From Micromonospora sp. WMMD961 (GTDB lineage Bacteria > Actinomycetota > Actinomycetes > Mycobacteriales > Micromonosporaceae): a stretch of DNA of 64,000 nucleotides. The first letter of the stretch is position 1; each line of letters opens with the position of its first letter. The notes below the pieces were generated by a model, which searched no databases, was not told the origin of the DNA, and was given only the letters and a program-made list of their open reading frames with translations. The stretch is taken from positions 3,197,501-3,261,500 of the forward strand of contig NZ_JARUBJ010000002.1 of the NCBI RefSeq assembly GCF_029626145.1. Direction: 5' to 3'. Below are positions 23,528 through 31,717 of the stretch, piece by piece. Made by a program: the position numbers and the translations under genes.

Positions 23528-24132
23528 AGGTCCTGCTCGTCGACGCGTACGACAGCTTCACCCACATCATCGACCAGTACCTGCGGACCCTCGGCGCGCG
23601 GACCGTGGTGGTCCGTTCCCGGTCGCGGAGCAGCGACGAGCTGGCCGCCCTGCGGCCGGACGCGGTGGTGCTCGGCCCCGGGCCGGGCCATCCCGCCGAG
23701 TCCGGGCACGTGGAGTTGGTGCACGCTTTCGCCGGCCGGGTTCCGCTGCTCGGTGTCTGCCTCGGTCACCAGGCGATCGGCCTCGCCTACGGCGGGTCGG
23801 TCGCCGTCGCCCGGCACCTGATGCACGGAAAGACGAGCGTGGTCGGCCACGACGGCCGGGGCGTCTTCGCCGGGGCGGCCGCCCCGCTCACCGTCACCCG
23901 CTACCACTCGCTCATCGTCGCGGACCCGGCGCCGCCGGCCTTGGAGGTCACCGCGCGGTCGTCCGACGACGGCTACGTGATGGGGGTACGACACCTGACC
24001 CTGCCGGTGGAGGGGGTGCAGTTCCACCCGGAGAGCGTGCTCACCGAGGACGGGCTACGCCTGTTCGACAACTTCCTGCGCGTCGCCGTGGCGCTGCCGG
24101 TGGCCGGATCGCCGGCGGCGGGAACGTCATGA
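23524..24132 (+). CDS. Glutamine amidotransferase, TrpG/PabA family (component II)
   Basis: A 202-residue class I glutaminase that hydrolyses glutamine and passes ammonia to the component I enzyme encoded just upstream. It starts VKVLLVDAYDSF and carries the oxyanion and nucleophile motifs (GPGPGHP; Cys in GVCLGHQAIG) and the His-Glu pair in VQFHPESV. The GTG start overlaps the preceding TGA, and the stop overlaps the next gene's ATG, so the three genes are translationally coupled. Pairing with a TrpE-like subunit makes a complete aminating complex. Sequence alone does not tell TrpG from PabA. Confidence 0.92.
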   Translation: MKVLLVDAYDSFTHIIDQYLRTLGARTVVVRSRSRSSDELAALRPDAVVLGPGPGHPAESGHVELVHAFAGRVPLLGVCLGHQAIGLAYGGSVAVARHLMHGKTSVVGHDGRGVFAGAAAPLTVTRYHSLIVADPAPPALEVTARSSDDGYVMGVRHLTLPVEGVQFHPESVLTEDGLRLFDNFLRVAVALPVAGSPAAGTS

Positions 24133-24842
24133 CCGACGACCAGTCGGCCCCCGTCGCCGTGGTCACCGGCGCGGCGGGCGGCATCGGCCGGGCCGTGACC
24201 GCCGCCCTGAGCGGGTCCGGGCACCGGGTGCTCGGCGTCGACGTCGAGCCGGCCGGCGACCCGGCGGCGTACGCCTCGCTGGTCGCCGACGTGGCCGTGC
24301 CGGAGCAGGTGGAGCAGCTCTTCGCGCGGATCCACGAGCGGTACGGCCAGCCGACCGTGCTGGTCAACAACGCCGGCGTCTACCACGCCCGGGACTTCCT
24401 CGACTACGACCCGAAGACGTACGCGCAGGTGCTCGACGTCAACCTGGGTGCCGCGTTCTTCTGCACCCAGGCGTTCGCCCGCACGCTGATCGCCGCCGGC
24501 CGCCCCGGCGCCGTGGTCAACGTCGCCTCGATCAGCGGGCAGTCCGGCAGCCCGGACGCGGCGTACGGGGCGTCGAAGGGTGCGTGCATCGCGCTCACGC
24601 GCAGCCTTGGCCGGGCGCTCGCCGAGCACCACATCCGGGTCAACGCGGTCGCCCCCGGCCTGGTCGACACCCCGATGGCCGCCCGGATCCCGGTCGTGCG
24701 TCGGGACGACTACCGCGCCCGGATCCCGGTCGGCCGGTTCGGCGTGCCGGCCGAGGTCGCCGCAGCCGTCGCCTGGTTGGCCGGCCCGGAGAGCAGCTAT
24801 GTCACCGCGTCGGTTCTGGACGTCAACGGTGGCCTGCACTGA
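24129..24842 (+). CDS. Short-chain dehydrogenase/reductase
   Basis: A 237-residue classical SDR: TGAAGGIG cofactor motif at residues 13-20, NNAG at 80-83, Ser in NVASISG near 134, and catalytic Tyr146-xxx-Lys150 (YGASK). Asp38 after the second strand suggests NAD(H) preference. Family members act on dihydrodiols (DhbA), on anticapsin precursors (BacC) or as FabG-like reductases, so the substrate is open. In this context, oxidation or reduction of a cyclohexenyl or cyclohexadienyl intermediate is plausible. ATGA overlap with the amidotransferase gene. Confidence 0.88.
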   Translation: MTDDQSAPVAVVTGAAGGIGRAVTAALSGSGHRVLGVDVEPAGDPAAYASLVADVAVPEQVEQLFARIHERYGQPTVLVNNAGVYHARDFLDYDPKTYAQVLDVNLGAAFFCTQAFARTLIAAGRPGAVVNVASISGQSGSPDAAYGASKGACIALTRSLGRALAEHHIRVNAVAPGLVDTPMAARIPVVRRDDYRARIPVGRFGVPAEVAAAVAWLAGPESSYVTASVLDVNGGLH

Positions 24843-24904
24843 CCTGCCTCACGGCCCGCCGCGACCGCACGGCAGCCGGCTCATTCCTGGAGAGGACCCG
24901 ACCC

Positions 24905-26329
24905 ATGTGGCTTCCGACCACCGGACCGGCGGCGGACTTCGCCGTCGACTACCTGGCTCTGCACACGGCGTTCTACGACCGCACCCTCGCCCCGGCCGAC
25001 CTGGGGGCCTGGCGGGAACGGCAACTGCGCACGGTGCTCGACCAGGTGTCCACCGGCTCACCGTTCTACGCCCGTCACCTGGCCGACGTCGATCTGTCGA
25101 CGATCACCCCGGCGACCCTCGACCGGCTGCCCTTCACGACCAAGACGCACCTGCGGCAGGAGATGCTCGACGTACTCAGCCGACCGCTGGCCGACGGGGT
25201 CTTCTTCTACGAGACGACCGGCACGACCGGCCGCGCGACGCCGTGCCCCCGCGACGGTCGGGAGGTGGTGGCCAGCAACGCCCACGTCACCGAGTCCTGG
25301 GCGTCGATCTTCCGCCACCACTTCGGCGACCACCCGCCCCGGATCGGGCTGATGGGCCCGACCGAGGTGCACTCCTTCGGCGACACCCTCGGTGACGTCG
25401 CCCGCAACGTCGGTTCGTTGAACGCGAAGATCTGGCCGTACTCGCCGGTGATCGGGTTCGCCAAGGCGTTGCAGCTGATGAAGGACCTCGAGCTGGAGGT
25501 GGTCTGCTGCACGCCGGGCGTGGCGATGATGCTGGCCAAGGCCGCCGAGCACTACGGCTACCGGCTGCGCGAGGACTTCGCGGTCAAACTGCTCTTCGTC
25601 ACCGGCGAGATGTGCACCCCGGCGCTGGCCCGCAACCTGGAGTCCGTCTGGGGCGCGGACGTCTACAACATCCTGTACGGCTCGCAGGAGGCGTTCGTCA
25701 TCGCCACCGCCTGCCGGAACAAGCGGATGCACCTCTCCCAGACCAACTACCTGATCGAGGTGGTCGACCCGGAGACCGGCACGTCGTACGGCTCGCGGGG
25801 CAGCGGAGAACTCACCGTCACCATGCTGATCGACGGCGTGAAGCCGCTGGTGCGGTACCGCACCGGCGACGCGGTGATCGTCGAGGCGTCGGACTGCGAC
25901 TGTGAGATGGCCGGCGACCTGGTGCAGATCGTCGGCCGCACCCTGGACCGCATCGAGCTGGGCGGTCGACGTTTCACCGCCGGGCAGATCGAGATGGCGG
26001 TCCTGACCGGGGTCGTCGGCTCGGGTGGCTACCAGGTGGTGATCGACCACGACCCGGGCGCGGGCACCGACCGGCTGACGGTCCGGCTGGAGCTGCTCAA
26101 GGACCTCACCGACGACCCCGCCGGGGTGGCCGACGGGGTCCGGGAGCGGGCTGCCGCCGCGCTCGGCGTACCGGTCGAGGTGGAGCTGACCGACGGGCTG
26201 GACCCGATCGTCAGCACCGGTGCCTTCGTCAGTTGGAAGGCCGCCCGGATCGTCGACCGGCGAGTCGAGGTCGACCACGAGACCCGGGTGGCGCAGCGGA
26301 TGGCGGGCAATCGTGGCTACACCACCTGA
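24905..26329 (+). CDS. Adenylate-forming enzyme, phenylacetate-CoA ligase (PaaK) family
   Basis: A 474-residue ANL-superfamily ligase predicted to activate a carboxylic acid as the adenylate and possibly the CoA thioester. It has the Ser/Thr/Gly-rich ATP loop YETTGTTG near residue 100, YGSQE in the middle, VRYRTGD, and a C-terminal subdomain starting near LGGRRFTAGQIE. The length is normal for PaaK-like enzymes. The ATG follows CTGGAGAGGACCCGACCC. The substrate is unknown; an aminobenzoate or other chorismate product would fit the cluster. It overlaps the next gene by 17 bases. Confidence 0.86.
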   Translation: MWLPTTGPAADFAVDYLALHTAFYDRTLAPADLGAWRERQLRTVLDQVSTGSPFYARHLADVDLSTITPATLDRLPFTTKTHLRQEMLDVLSRPLADGVFFYETTGTTGRATPCPRDGREVVASNAHVTESWASIFRHHFGDHPPRIGLMGPTEVHSFGDTLGDVARNVGSLNAKIWPYSPVIGFAKALQLMKDLELEVVCCTPGVAMMLAKAAEHYGYRLREDFAVKLLFVTGEMCTPALARNLESVWGADVYNILYGSQEAFVIATACRNKRMHLSQTNYLIEVVDPETGTSYGSRGSGELTVTMLIDGVKPLVRYRTGDAVIVEASDCDCEMAGDLVQIVGRTLDRIELGGRRFTAGQIEMAVLTGVVGSGGYQVVIDHDPGAGTDRLTVRLELLKDLTDDPAGVADGVRERAAAALGVPVEVELTDGLDPIVSTGAFVSWKAARIVDRRVEVDHETRVAQRMAGNRGYTT

Positions 26330-26963
26330 GACCGTCGCCGACGAGCGGGTGCCCGCGCTACCGGGGCCGCTCACCGACGCGTACGGGCGGCGCTGGCGCA
26401 GCGTGGTGGACCGGTGGGCGAGCCGGCCCGGCACGACACTGGCCACCCTCGGCCCGGCCGGGACGTCCAGTCACCTGACCGCGGCGTTCCTCGCCGAGCG
26501 GCACGGGCTGCGCATCGAGCTGTCCGACAGCTTCGACGCGGTGCTCGCCGCATTGGTCGAGCGGCGGGTCGACCAGGCCCTCGTGCCGAGCGCCTACCAG
26601 GGGCTCACCCGCTTCCACTGGCACCGCGACCTGCGGCTGGATGCCTACTTCGCGCAGGCGACGCCGGAGTACGGCATCGCCGCCCGGCCGGACCGCGAGC
26701 TGGACCCGGCCGGCGGTCAGCTCACTGTGGCCGCCCTGTGGGAGGTCCGGCGGATCTTCACCGACCTCGCGCCGCCGGCCCTGCGGGACCGCCCGGTGCG
26801 GTGGGTCGACGCCGACTCCACCCAGCACGCCGCCGAGATCCTCGCCGCCGACGGCGCCGACCTCGCGGTGACCAACGCGCCGGGGGTGCACCGCCACGCG
26901 CTGCGGTGGGTGGCCCTGCGGCCGGGCGCCGAGATCGTGTGGACCCTGTTCGGCCGCCGCTGA
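26313..26963 (+). CDS. BacA-like prephenate decarboxylase (prephenate dehydratase fold)
   Basis: A 216-residue protein with the prephenate dehydratase signature LGPAGTSSH near residue 46. There is no ACT regulatory domain. From memory of bacilysin BacA, the segments LVPSAYQGLTRFHWHRDL, PEYGIAARPD, ADSTQHAA, LAVTN and VWTLF align with it clearly better than with PheA. BacA removes CO2 from prephenate without aromatising the ring, so this gene is the best clue that the pathway makes a non-aromatic cyclohexadienyl unit. The GTG at 26313 gives a start inside the end of the ligase gene. Its partner chorismate mutase is encoded at 34114-34482. An amino-prephenate could equally be the substrate. Confidence 0.78.
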   Translation: MATPPETVADERVPALPGPLTDAYGRRWRSVVDRWASRPGTTLATLGPAGTSSHLTAAFLAERHGLRIELSDSFDAVLAALVERRVDQALVPSAYQGLTRFHWHRDLRLDAYFAQATPEYGIAARPDRELDPAGGQLTVAALWEVRRIFTDLAPPALRDRPVRWVDADSTQHAAEILAADGADLAVTNAPGVHRHALRWVALRPGAEIVWTLFGRR

Positions 26964-26987
26964 GACCAGACACCGAGAGAAACCGGA

Positions 26988-28286
26988 GTGACAGTCGTGT
27001 CCCGACGAACGTTGCTGCATCGCGCCACCGTCCAGGAAGGACTGGGCGTGGCCTCCCGACCGCACCACAGCGTGCTGCTCGACGGCGAGCGCATCGTCGC
27101 GGTGCTGCCCGAGGCGCAGGCACCCCTGCACGACCCGGACGTCAACGTCCTCGACCTCGGCGGCCGGACGGTCATGCCGGGGATGACGCTCGGCCACACC
27201 CACATCGCGTACCTGGACGTGCTCGACGGCCGGGAGATGCTGTTCAAGTACACGATTCCGGAGGTCACCCTCGGTGCCGCCGCCAACGCCGCCGCCATGC
27301 TCCGGCTGGGCTACACCGCCTTCGTCGGCGCCGGTTCGGTGTCCGGCATCGACATGGCGCTGCGCCGGGCCATCGACAGCGGAAAGCTGCCGGGTCCGCG
27401 GATCACTCCGTGCAGCCGGGACCTGATGGTGTCCGGCCCGCCGCAGCGGCGCAACCCGGGGGTCAAGCAACGCATCCCGAGCGACCTGATGCGGCTGGCC
27501 GACACCCCGGAAGAGCTCATCGAGTACGTCGACACCGAGGTCGCCCAGGGCGCGGAGATCATCAAGGTCTTCTCCACCGGAGACGACACCTTCCCCAACG
27601 GCCGGTCACACGAACTGCTGTTCACCGCCGAGGAGTTGGTGATCGCGGCCCGGGCCGCGCACGAGCGGGGAGTGAGGATCCGGGCGCACTCGCGTGGGTT
27701 GGACGGCATCCGCAACGCCATCGCCGCCGACGTCGACGTGATCGACCACGCCACGTACGCCGACGACGCCGCCCTGGAGGCGATCGCCGACCGCGGCATC
27801 TTCGTGGTGCCGAGCCTGCACCAGCCACACCGCCTGCTCACCGACGGGGTTCGGCACGGCAAGACCCCGGAGTACCTGGAGACGCTCGAGTTCCAGGCCG
27901 AGGTCGACAACACCCTGCGCATCCTGCCGCTGATGGTGCAGATGGGCATCCCGATCGTGGCCGGCGACGACTTCGGGTTCGCCTGGACCCCGCACGGCCG
28001 CTACGCCGAGGAGTTGGAGACGTACGTGACGATGGCCGGCATCCCCGCCCCGGTGGTGCTGACCTGGGCCACCGCCAACGGCGCGCGGTTGGCCGGTCGG
28101 GGCGACGAGGCGGGCACCGTGCAGCCGGGCCGGCTGGCCGACCTGGTGGTCACCGACGGGGACCCGGCCGAGGACATCACGGTGCTGGGCCGGCCGGAGG
28201 CGATCGAGATGGTGCTGCTCGGCGGTCGGGTGGTCGCCGGGGACGCCGCCCGTTACCGCGCCGGGCAGCCGATCGGGATGGCGTGA
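26988..28286 (+). CDS. Metal-dependent amidohydrolase
   Basis: A 432-residue amidohydrolase-superfamily enzyme with a full metal centre: H70-T-H72 in GHTHI, Lys192 in IIKVFSTGDD (likely the carboxylated bridging lysine), His233 in AHSRG, His253 in IDHATYAD and Asp in AGDDFG near 326. It is closest in feel to the imidazolonepropionase/Xaa-Pro dipeptidase-like group that cleaves amide bonds of small molecules or dipeptides. The GTG at 26988 is used; GTG 26997, with GGAG 8 bases upstream, is an equal alternative. In this cluster it could trim a peptide product, open a lactam or inactivate the product for self-protection. The substrate is not inferable. Confidence 0.85.
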   Translation: MTVVSRRTLLHRATVQEGLGVASRPHHSVLLDGERIVAVLPEAQAPLHDPDVNVLDLGGRTVMPGMTLGHTHIAYLDVLDGREMLFKYTIPEVTLGAAANAAAMLRLGYTAFVGAGSVSGIDMALRRAIDSGKLPGPRITPCSRDLMVSGPPQRRNPGVKQRIPSDLMRLADTPEELIEYVDTEVAQGAEIIKVFSTGDDTFPNGRSHELLFTAEELVIAARAAHERGVRIRAHSRGLDGIRNAIAADVDVIDHATYADDAALEAIADRGIFVVPSLHQPHRLLTDGVRHGKTPEYLETLEFQAEVDNTLRILPLMVQMGIPIVAGDDFGFAWTPHGRYAEELETYVTMAGIPAPVVLTWATANGARLAGRGDEAGTVQPGRLADLVVTDGDPAEDITVLGRPEAIEMVLLGGRVVAGDAARYRAGQPIGMA

Positions 28287-28370
28287 TGCGCCGAGGCGTG
28301 CCCGTCGTCCCACTGCTGGCCGCCGGCGCGCCAACCCGTGCCGGCCGTTCCGACGATCAGCCACCGACCG

Positions 28371-28405
28371 CCGGATTGGCCTCACCGGATCACCCCGGAT
28401 TGGCC
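28371..28405. promoter_or_regulatory. Direct repeat in the only long gap of the cluster
   Basis: CCGGATTGGCC occurs at 28371-28381 and 28395-28405, 24 bp start to start, in the 187-bp space between the amidohydrolase and B3/B4 genes; all other gaps in the run are 75 bases or less. GTCGGACCGAC, a perfect odd palindrome, follows at 28434-28444. This may be an internal promoter/operator; MocR proteins commonly bind direct repeats (known). Confidence 0.35.
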
Positions 28406-28473
28406 ACACCCGGTGGTCGGCCCGCTGCGTACGGTCGGACCGACAATCGGACCCGAACCCTACGAGGACCACG

Positions 28474-29253
28474 ATGACCCAGCTCAGCGACGGTGTGGAC
28501 ACCCTCACCGTGCGCATCGACGACCGGGTGCTGACCGCAGTGCCGCACTACGTGCTCGGCGTGATCGCCGTGCCGGTGGTCGAGGTCGCTCCGGCGCCTC
28601 CCGCCGTGTCGACGCTTCTCACCGCCGCCGAGGACGCGCTGCACGCGGCCGGCCTGGACAAGGCCGGGGTGGCGGATCTGCCGGGCATCGCCGCGTGGCG
28701 GGAGGCGTACCGGGCGGTCGGGGTGAACCCCAACAGGTTTCCCTGTGCCGCCGAGTCGATCGCCCGGCGGGTCGCCAAGGGTGACCGGCTGCCCCGGATC
28801 AACGCCCTGGTCGATCTCTGCAACGCGGTGTCGCTCGGCGCGGCGCTGCCGGTCGCCTCGTGCGCGGTCGACGGCCTCGCCGACCTGGTCGTCCGGCCGG
28901 CCGACGGCACCGAAACGTACCTGCCGCTCGGCGCTCCCGAAGCCCCTGAGCAGCCCGAACCGGGTGAGGTCGTCTACGCCGACGCCGACGGGCGGGCCCA
29001 CTCGCGGCGCTGGAACTGGCGGCAGGGCCACCTGGTCCGCACCGATCTGGGCCGGCACCGGCTGCTGCTCACCGTCGAGTCGGCCCACCCCGGTGGCCGG
29101 GCGGAGGTGGTGGACGCGCTCGCCCGGCTGGCCGGCGTCCTCGACGAACTGTCCGACGGCACGCGGCAGGAGGCGGTGCTCGACGCCACGGCGACCAGCG
29201 CCGTCCTGCGCACCGCCGGCCCGGTCGGCAGCGACAGTGGGAGCCGTTCGTGA
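28474..29253 (+). CDS. Free-standing PheRS B3/B4 tRNA-editing-like domain protein
   Basis: A 259-residue protein whose core (about residues 60-225) matches the B3/B4 domain of phenylalanyl-tRNA synthetase beta chains, including GVNPNRFP, LPRINALVDLCNAVSL and GAALPVASCAVD. In PheRS this domain hydrolyses Tyr mischarged on tRNA-Phe; stand-alone homologues exist and are mostly uncharacterised. There are no synthetase catalytic, anticodon or tRNA-binding domains. The ATG follows GAGGA at good spacing. Its position in a cluster that appears to make a Phe/Tyr-like amino acid suggests a protective function by deacylating tRNA mischarged with the product (inference). A direct biosynthetic role cannot be ruled out. 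GTGA overlap with the ATP-grasp gene. Confidence 0.85.
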   Translation: MTQLSDGVDTLTVRIDDRVLTAVPHYVLGVIAVPVVEVAPAPPAVSTLLTAAEDALHAAGLDKAGVADLPGIAAWREAYRAVGVNPNRFPCAAESIARRVAKGDRLPRINALVDLCNAVSLGAALPVASCAVDGLADLVVRPADGTETYLPLGAPEAPEQPEPGEVVYADADGRAHSRRWNWRQGHLVRTDLGRHRLLLTVESAHPGGRAEVVDALARLAGVLDELSDGTRQEAVLDATATSAVLRTAGPVGSDSGSRS

Positions 29254-30476
29254 ACCGCGCGATCCTGGTGATCTACCGACCGGCCGCCGGCCGGTACGCG
29301 GCCCAGTTCCGCAGTGTGGTCGCCGCCGCCGCCGAGTTGGGCGTCGCCACCGTCGCGCTGCTGCCGACCGGGCAGCCGGCTTCCGAAGCGGCCGGGATGC
29401 CCTGCTACTTCACCGACCTCGACGACCGGGAGGCCGTTCGTGCCACGGTCACCGCGATCCTCGCCGCGCAGCCGGTGGAGCGCATCTTCCCGCTGTTCGA
29501 AGGCGACGTGCTCACCGCCGCCCACTGCCGGCGTGACCACGGCATCCCGGGTCTCGACCCAGAGCAGGCGCTGACCTTCCGAGACAAGAACGTCATGCAC
29601 CGCAGGGCCGTCGAGGTGGGCGTGCCGGTGGCCCGCTCGTGCCGACCCGAGACGGTGGGCGCGGTCGCCGAGTTCGCCGCCGAGGTGGGCTGGCCGGTGG
29701 TGATCAAGCCGTACGCCGGCTGGGCCTGCGGCGACACGCACCGGGTGGACTCCGCCGACGACCTGGCCCGGGTGTGGCCGTTGGTCGCCGACGACCGCCA
29801 CGACTACCGGGTGGAGGAGTACGTCCGGGGCGTCGAATACCACGTCGACTCGCTGCTGCGCGACGGTGAGGTGGTCTTCGACCAACTCTCCCGCTACACG
29901 TACTCGATCCTGGAGTTTCGCGACGAGCCCGGCGGCACGGTCTCCCGCAAGCACGACCTGACCCCGGCGGAGCGGCGCATCGTGGCCGCCAACGCCACCG
30001 TGCTGCGCGGCTTCGGGATGCGGACCGGTGTGGCGCACGTGGAGTTCTTCCTCCGCGACGACGGCGGGCTGGTCTTCGGCGAAGCGGCCGCCCGGGCCGG
30101 TGGCGGCTCGATCGTCCCCGCCATCCAGGCCGGGCGGGGGATCAACCTGGCCGGGGAGTGGTGCCGACTCGAACTGGACCCGGGGCACGTGCCGGCGGCC
30201 ACCCTCGGCCCGGAGATCGGCACCGAATACCTCTGCTCCGACCGGTACGGCCGGATCACCGAGATCACCACAGCGGAGGATCTGCGGGCACTCGACTCGG
30301 TGCTCGACGCGGACGTGTGGAAGAGCGTCGGCGACGTGCTCGCCGTGCCGACCGCCTCCAACGACGTGCTCGGCTGGTACGTCTGCGAGGGCCGCGACTT
30401 CGACGACGTGCGCGCCCGGTTCAAGGTGATCCGGGACGCCTTCCAGGTGGTCACCGAGCCGGTCGGTGACGCGTGA
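29250..30476 (+). CDS. ATP-grasp carboxylate-amine ligase
   Basis: A 408-residue ATP-grasp enzyme, predicted to activate a carboxylate as acyl phosphate and join it to an amine. N-terminal Rossmann-like part, then the ATP-grasp core from about residue 110 (PVVIKPYAGWACG, VEEYVRGVEYHVD, and the metal-binding LVFGEAAARAGGG). Length and order are like the L-amino acid ligases of the BacD type rather than carbamoyl-phosphate or biotin carboxylase enzymes. GTG start overlapping the B3/B4 stop, and GTGA overlap with the exporter gene. It probably assembles the final dipeptide or amide from the cluster's amino acid. Confidence 0.88.
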   Translation: MNRAILVIYRPAAGRYAAQFRSVVAAAAELGVATVALLPTGQPASEAAGMPCYFTDLDDREAVRATVTAILAAQPVERIFPLFEGDVLTAAHCRRDHGIPGLDPEQALTFRDKNVMHRRAVEVGVPVARSCRPETVGAVAEFAAEVGWPVVIKPYAGWACGDTHRVDSADDLARVWPLVADDRHDYRVEEYVRGVEYHVDSLLRDGEVVFDQLSRYTYSILEFRDEPGGTVSRKHDLTPAERRIVAANATVLRGFGMRTGVAHVEFFLRDDGGLVFGEAAARAGGGSIVPAIQAGRGINLAGEWCRLELDPGHVPAATLGPEIGTEYLCSDRYGRITEITTAEDLRALDSVLDADVWKSVGDVLAVPTASNDVLGWYVCEGRDFDDVRARFKVIRDAFQVVTEPVGDA

Positions 30477-31696
30477 GCTGGCTCGGCCGGTTCCGGGCGC
30501 TGCCGCGCCCGCTGCGGATGCTGGTCTACGCCTCCTTCATCAACCGGGCCGGCATGTTCGTCTTCCCGCTGCTCGCTGTCTACCTGGTGCAGAGTCGTCA
30601 GCTCAGCACCGGCGAGGCGGGTGTGCTGATCTCCGTCGGCAGCACCGGCCTGCTCGCCGGCAGCCTGCTCAGCGGCCCGGTGTGTGCTCGCGCCGGCCGA
30701 CGCGCCGCGCTGGTGTCGAGCCTGCTGCTCAACGCGGTCGGCTACCTGGGTCTCGCCCTGCTCGACGGTCCCACCTGGACGTACGCGGCGCTGCTGTTCG
30801 TCGCGCTGGTCGGAATGGGGATGTTCGCCCCGGCGGCGAACACGCTGATCGCCGACCTGACCGAACCGGGCGAGCGGCCGTTCGCGTACACGGTCAGCTA
30901 CCTCGCCAACAACCTCGGCATGGGGGTCGGCCCGCTGCTCGGCGGGATCGCGGCGGCCTACTCCTACCAGCTGATGTTCGCCGGGAACATCCTGCTCGGT
31001 CTGGTCGCGGCGACGACCATCTGGATGTTCGTACCGGCGGACACCCGGCGCGTGCCGGTGGCTTCACCGGTCGCCGGAACCCGTCGAGCCGGGCTGCGCC
31101 GCGACCTCGACGTGGCGGTGCTGGTGGTGGTCTCGTTCTGTTACGTCGCGCCGCTGATCGGCCTGGAATACACGCTGCCGCTCGCGGTCACCACAGTGCT
31201 GCACTCGTCGGTGGCGGTGGTCGGGGCGGTCTACACCATCAACAGCGTGGTCGTGGTCAGTACCAGTCTGCTGATCGAGAAGCGGATGAAGGCGTACTCG
31301 ACCCGGACGCTGCTGATCGTCGCGGGCCTGCTGTGGTCCACCGGGATGGCCGTGCTGGTGTTCGCGTTCTCGCTGCCCGCCGTCCTGCTGTCCACAGTGG
31401 TCTGGACGTTGGGCGAGATCATCGCCTCGGTGGTGGTGCCCACCTACATCGCCGACCACGTCGAGGAGCACCGGGTCAGCGGTTTCATGGCCCTGAACGG
31501 TTTCGTGCTCAGCTCCGCCCGGCTGGTCGTGCCGATGGGCCTCGGCTTCGTCTGGCAGGCCGGTGGGCACCAGCCCGTCCTCCTCCTGCTCCTGCTGACC
31601 CCGGTGGTCGGCGTGGTCGCGTTCGCGGTGCTGCGGATGCGACCGGCTGCCCGGTCCGTGCCGTCACCTGCCGAGCCGGCCACCGCCAGTCCCTGA
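30473..31696 (+). CDS. MFS transporter, probable product exporter
   Basis: A 407-residue hydrophobic protein with about 12 membrane segments and the MFS layout: a Gly/Arg-rich loop after TM2 (SGPVCARAGRRAAL) and a central cytoplasmic loop with many arginines near residues 185-205. Such pumps in small-peptide antibiotic clusters (BacE is a known example) export the product and give self-resistance. The GTG start overlaps the ligase stop, so ligase and exporter are coupled. Confidence 0.88.
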   Translation: MSWLGRFRALPRPLRMLVYASFINRAGMFVFPLLAVYLVQSRQLSTGEAGVLISVGSTGLLAGSLLSGPVCARAGRRAALVSSLLLNAVGYLGLALLDGPTWTYAALLFVALVGMGMFAPAANTLIADLTEPGERPFAYTVSYLANNLGMGVGPLLGGIAAAYSYQLMFAGNILLGLVAATTIWMFVPADTRRVPVASPVAGTRRAGLRRDLDVAVLVVVSFCYVAPLIGLEYTLPLAVTTVLHSSVAVVGAVYTINSVVVVSTSLLIEKRMKAYSTRTLLIVAGLLWSTGMAVLVFAFSLPAVLLSTVVWTLGEIIASVVVPTYIADHVEEHRVSGFMALNGFVLSSARLVVPMGLGFVWQAGGHQPVLLLLLLTPVVGVVAFAVLRMRPAARSVPSPAEPATASP

Positions 31697-31717
31697 CACC
31701 CACCCCTGGAAGAGGCC

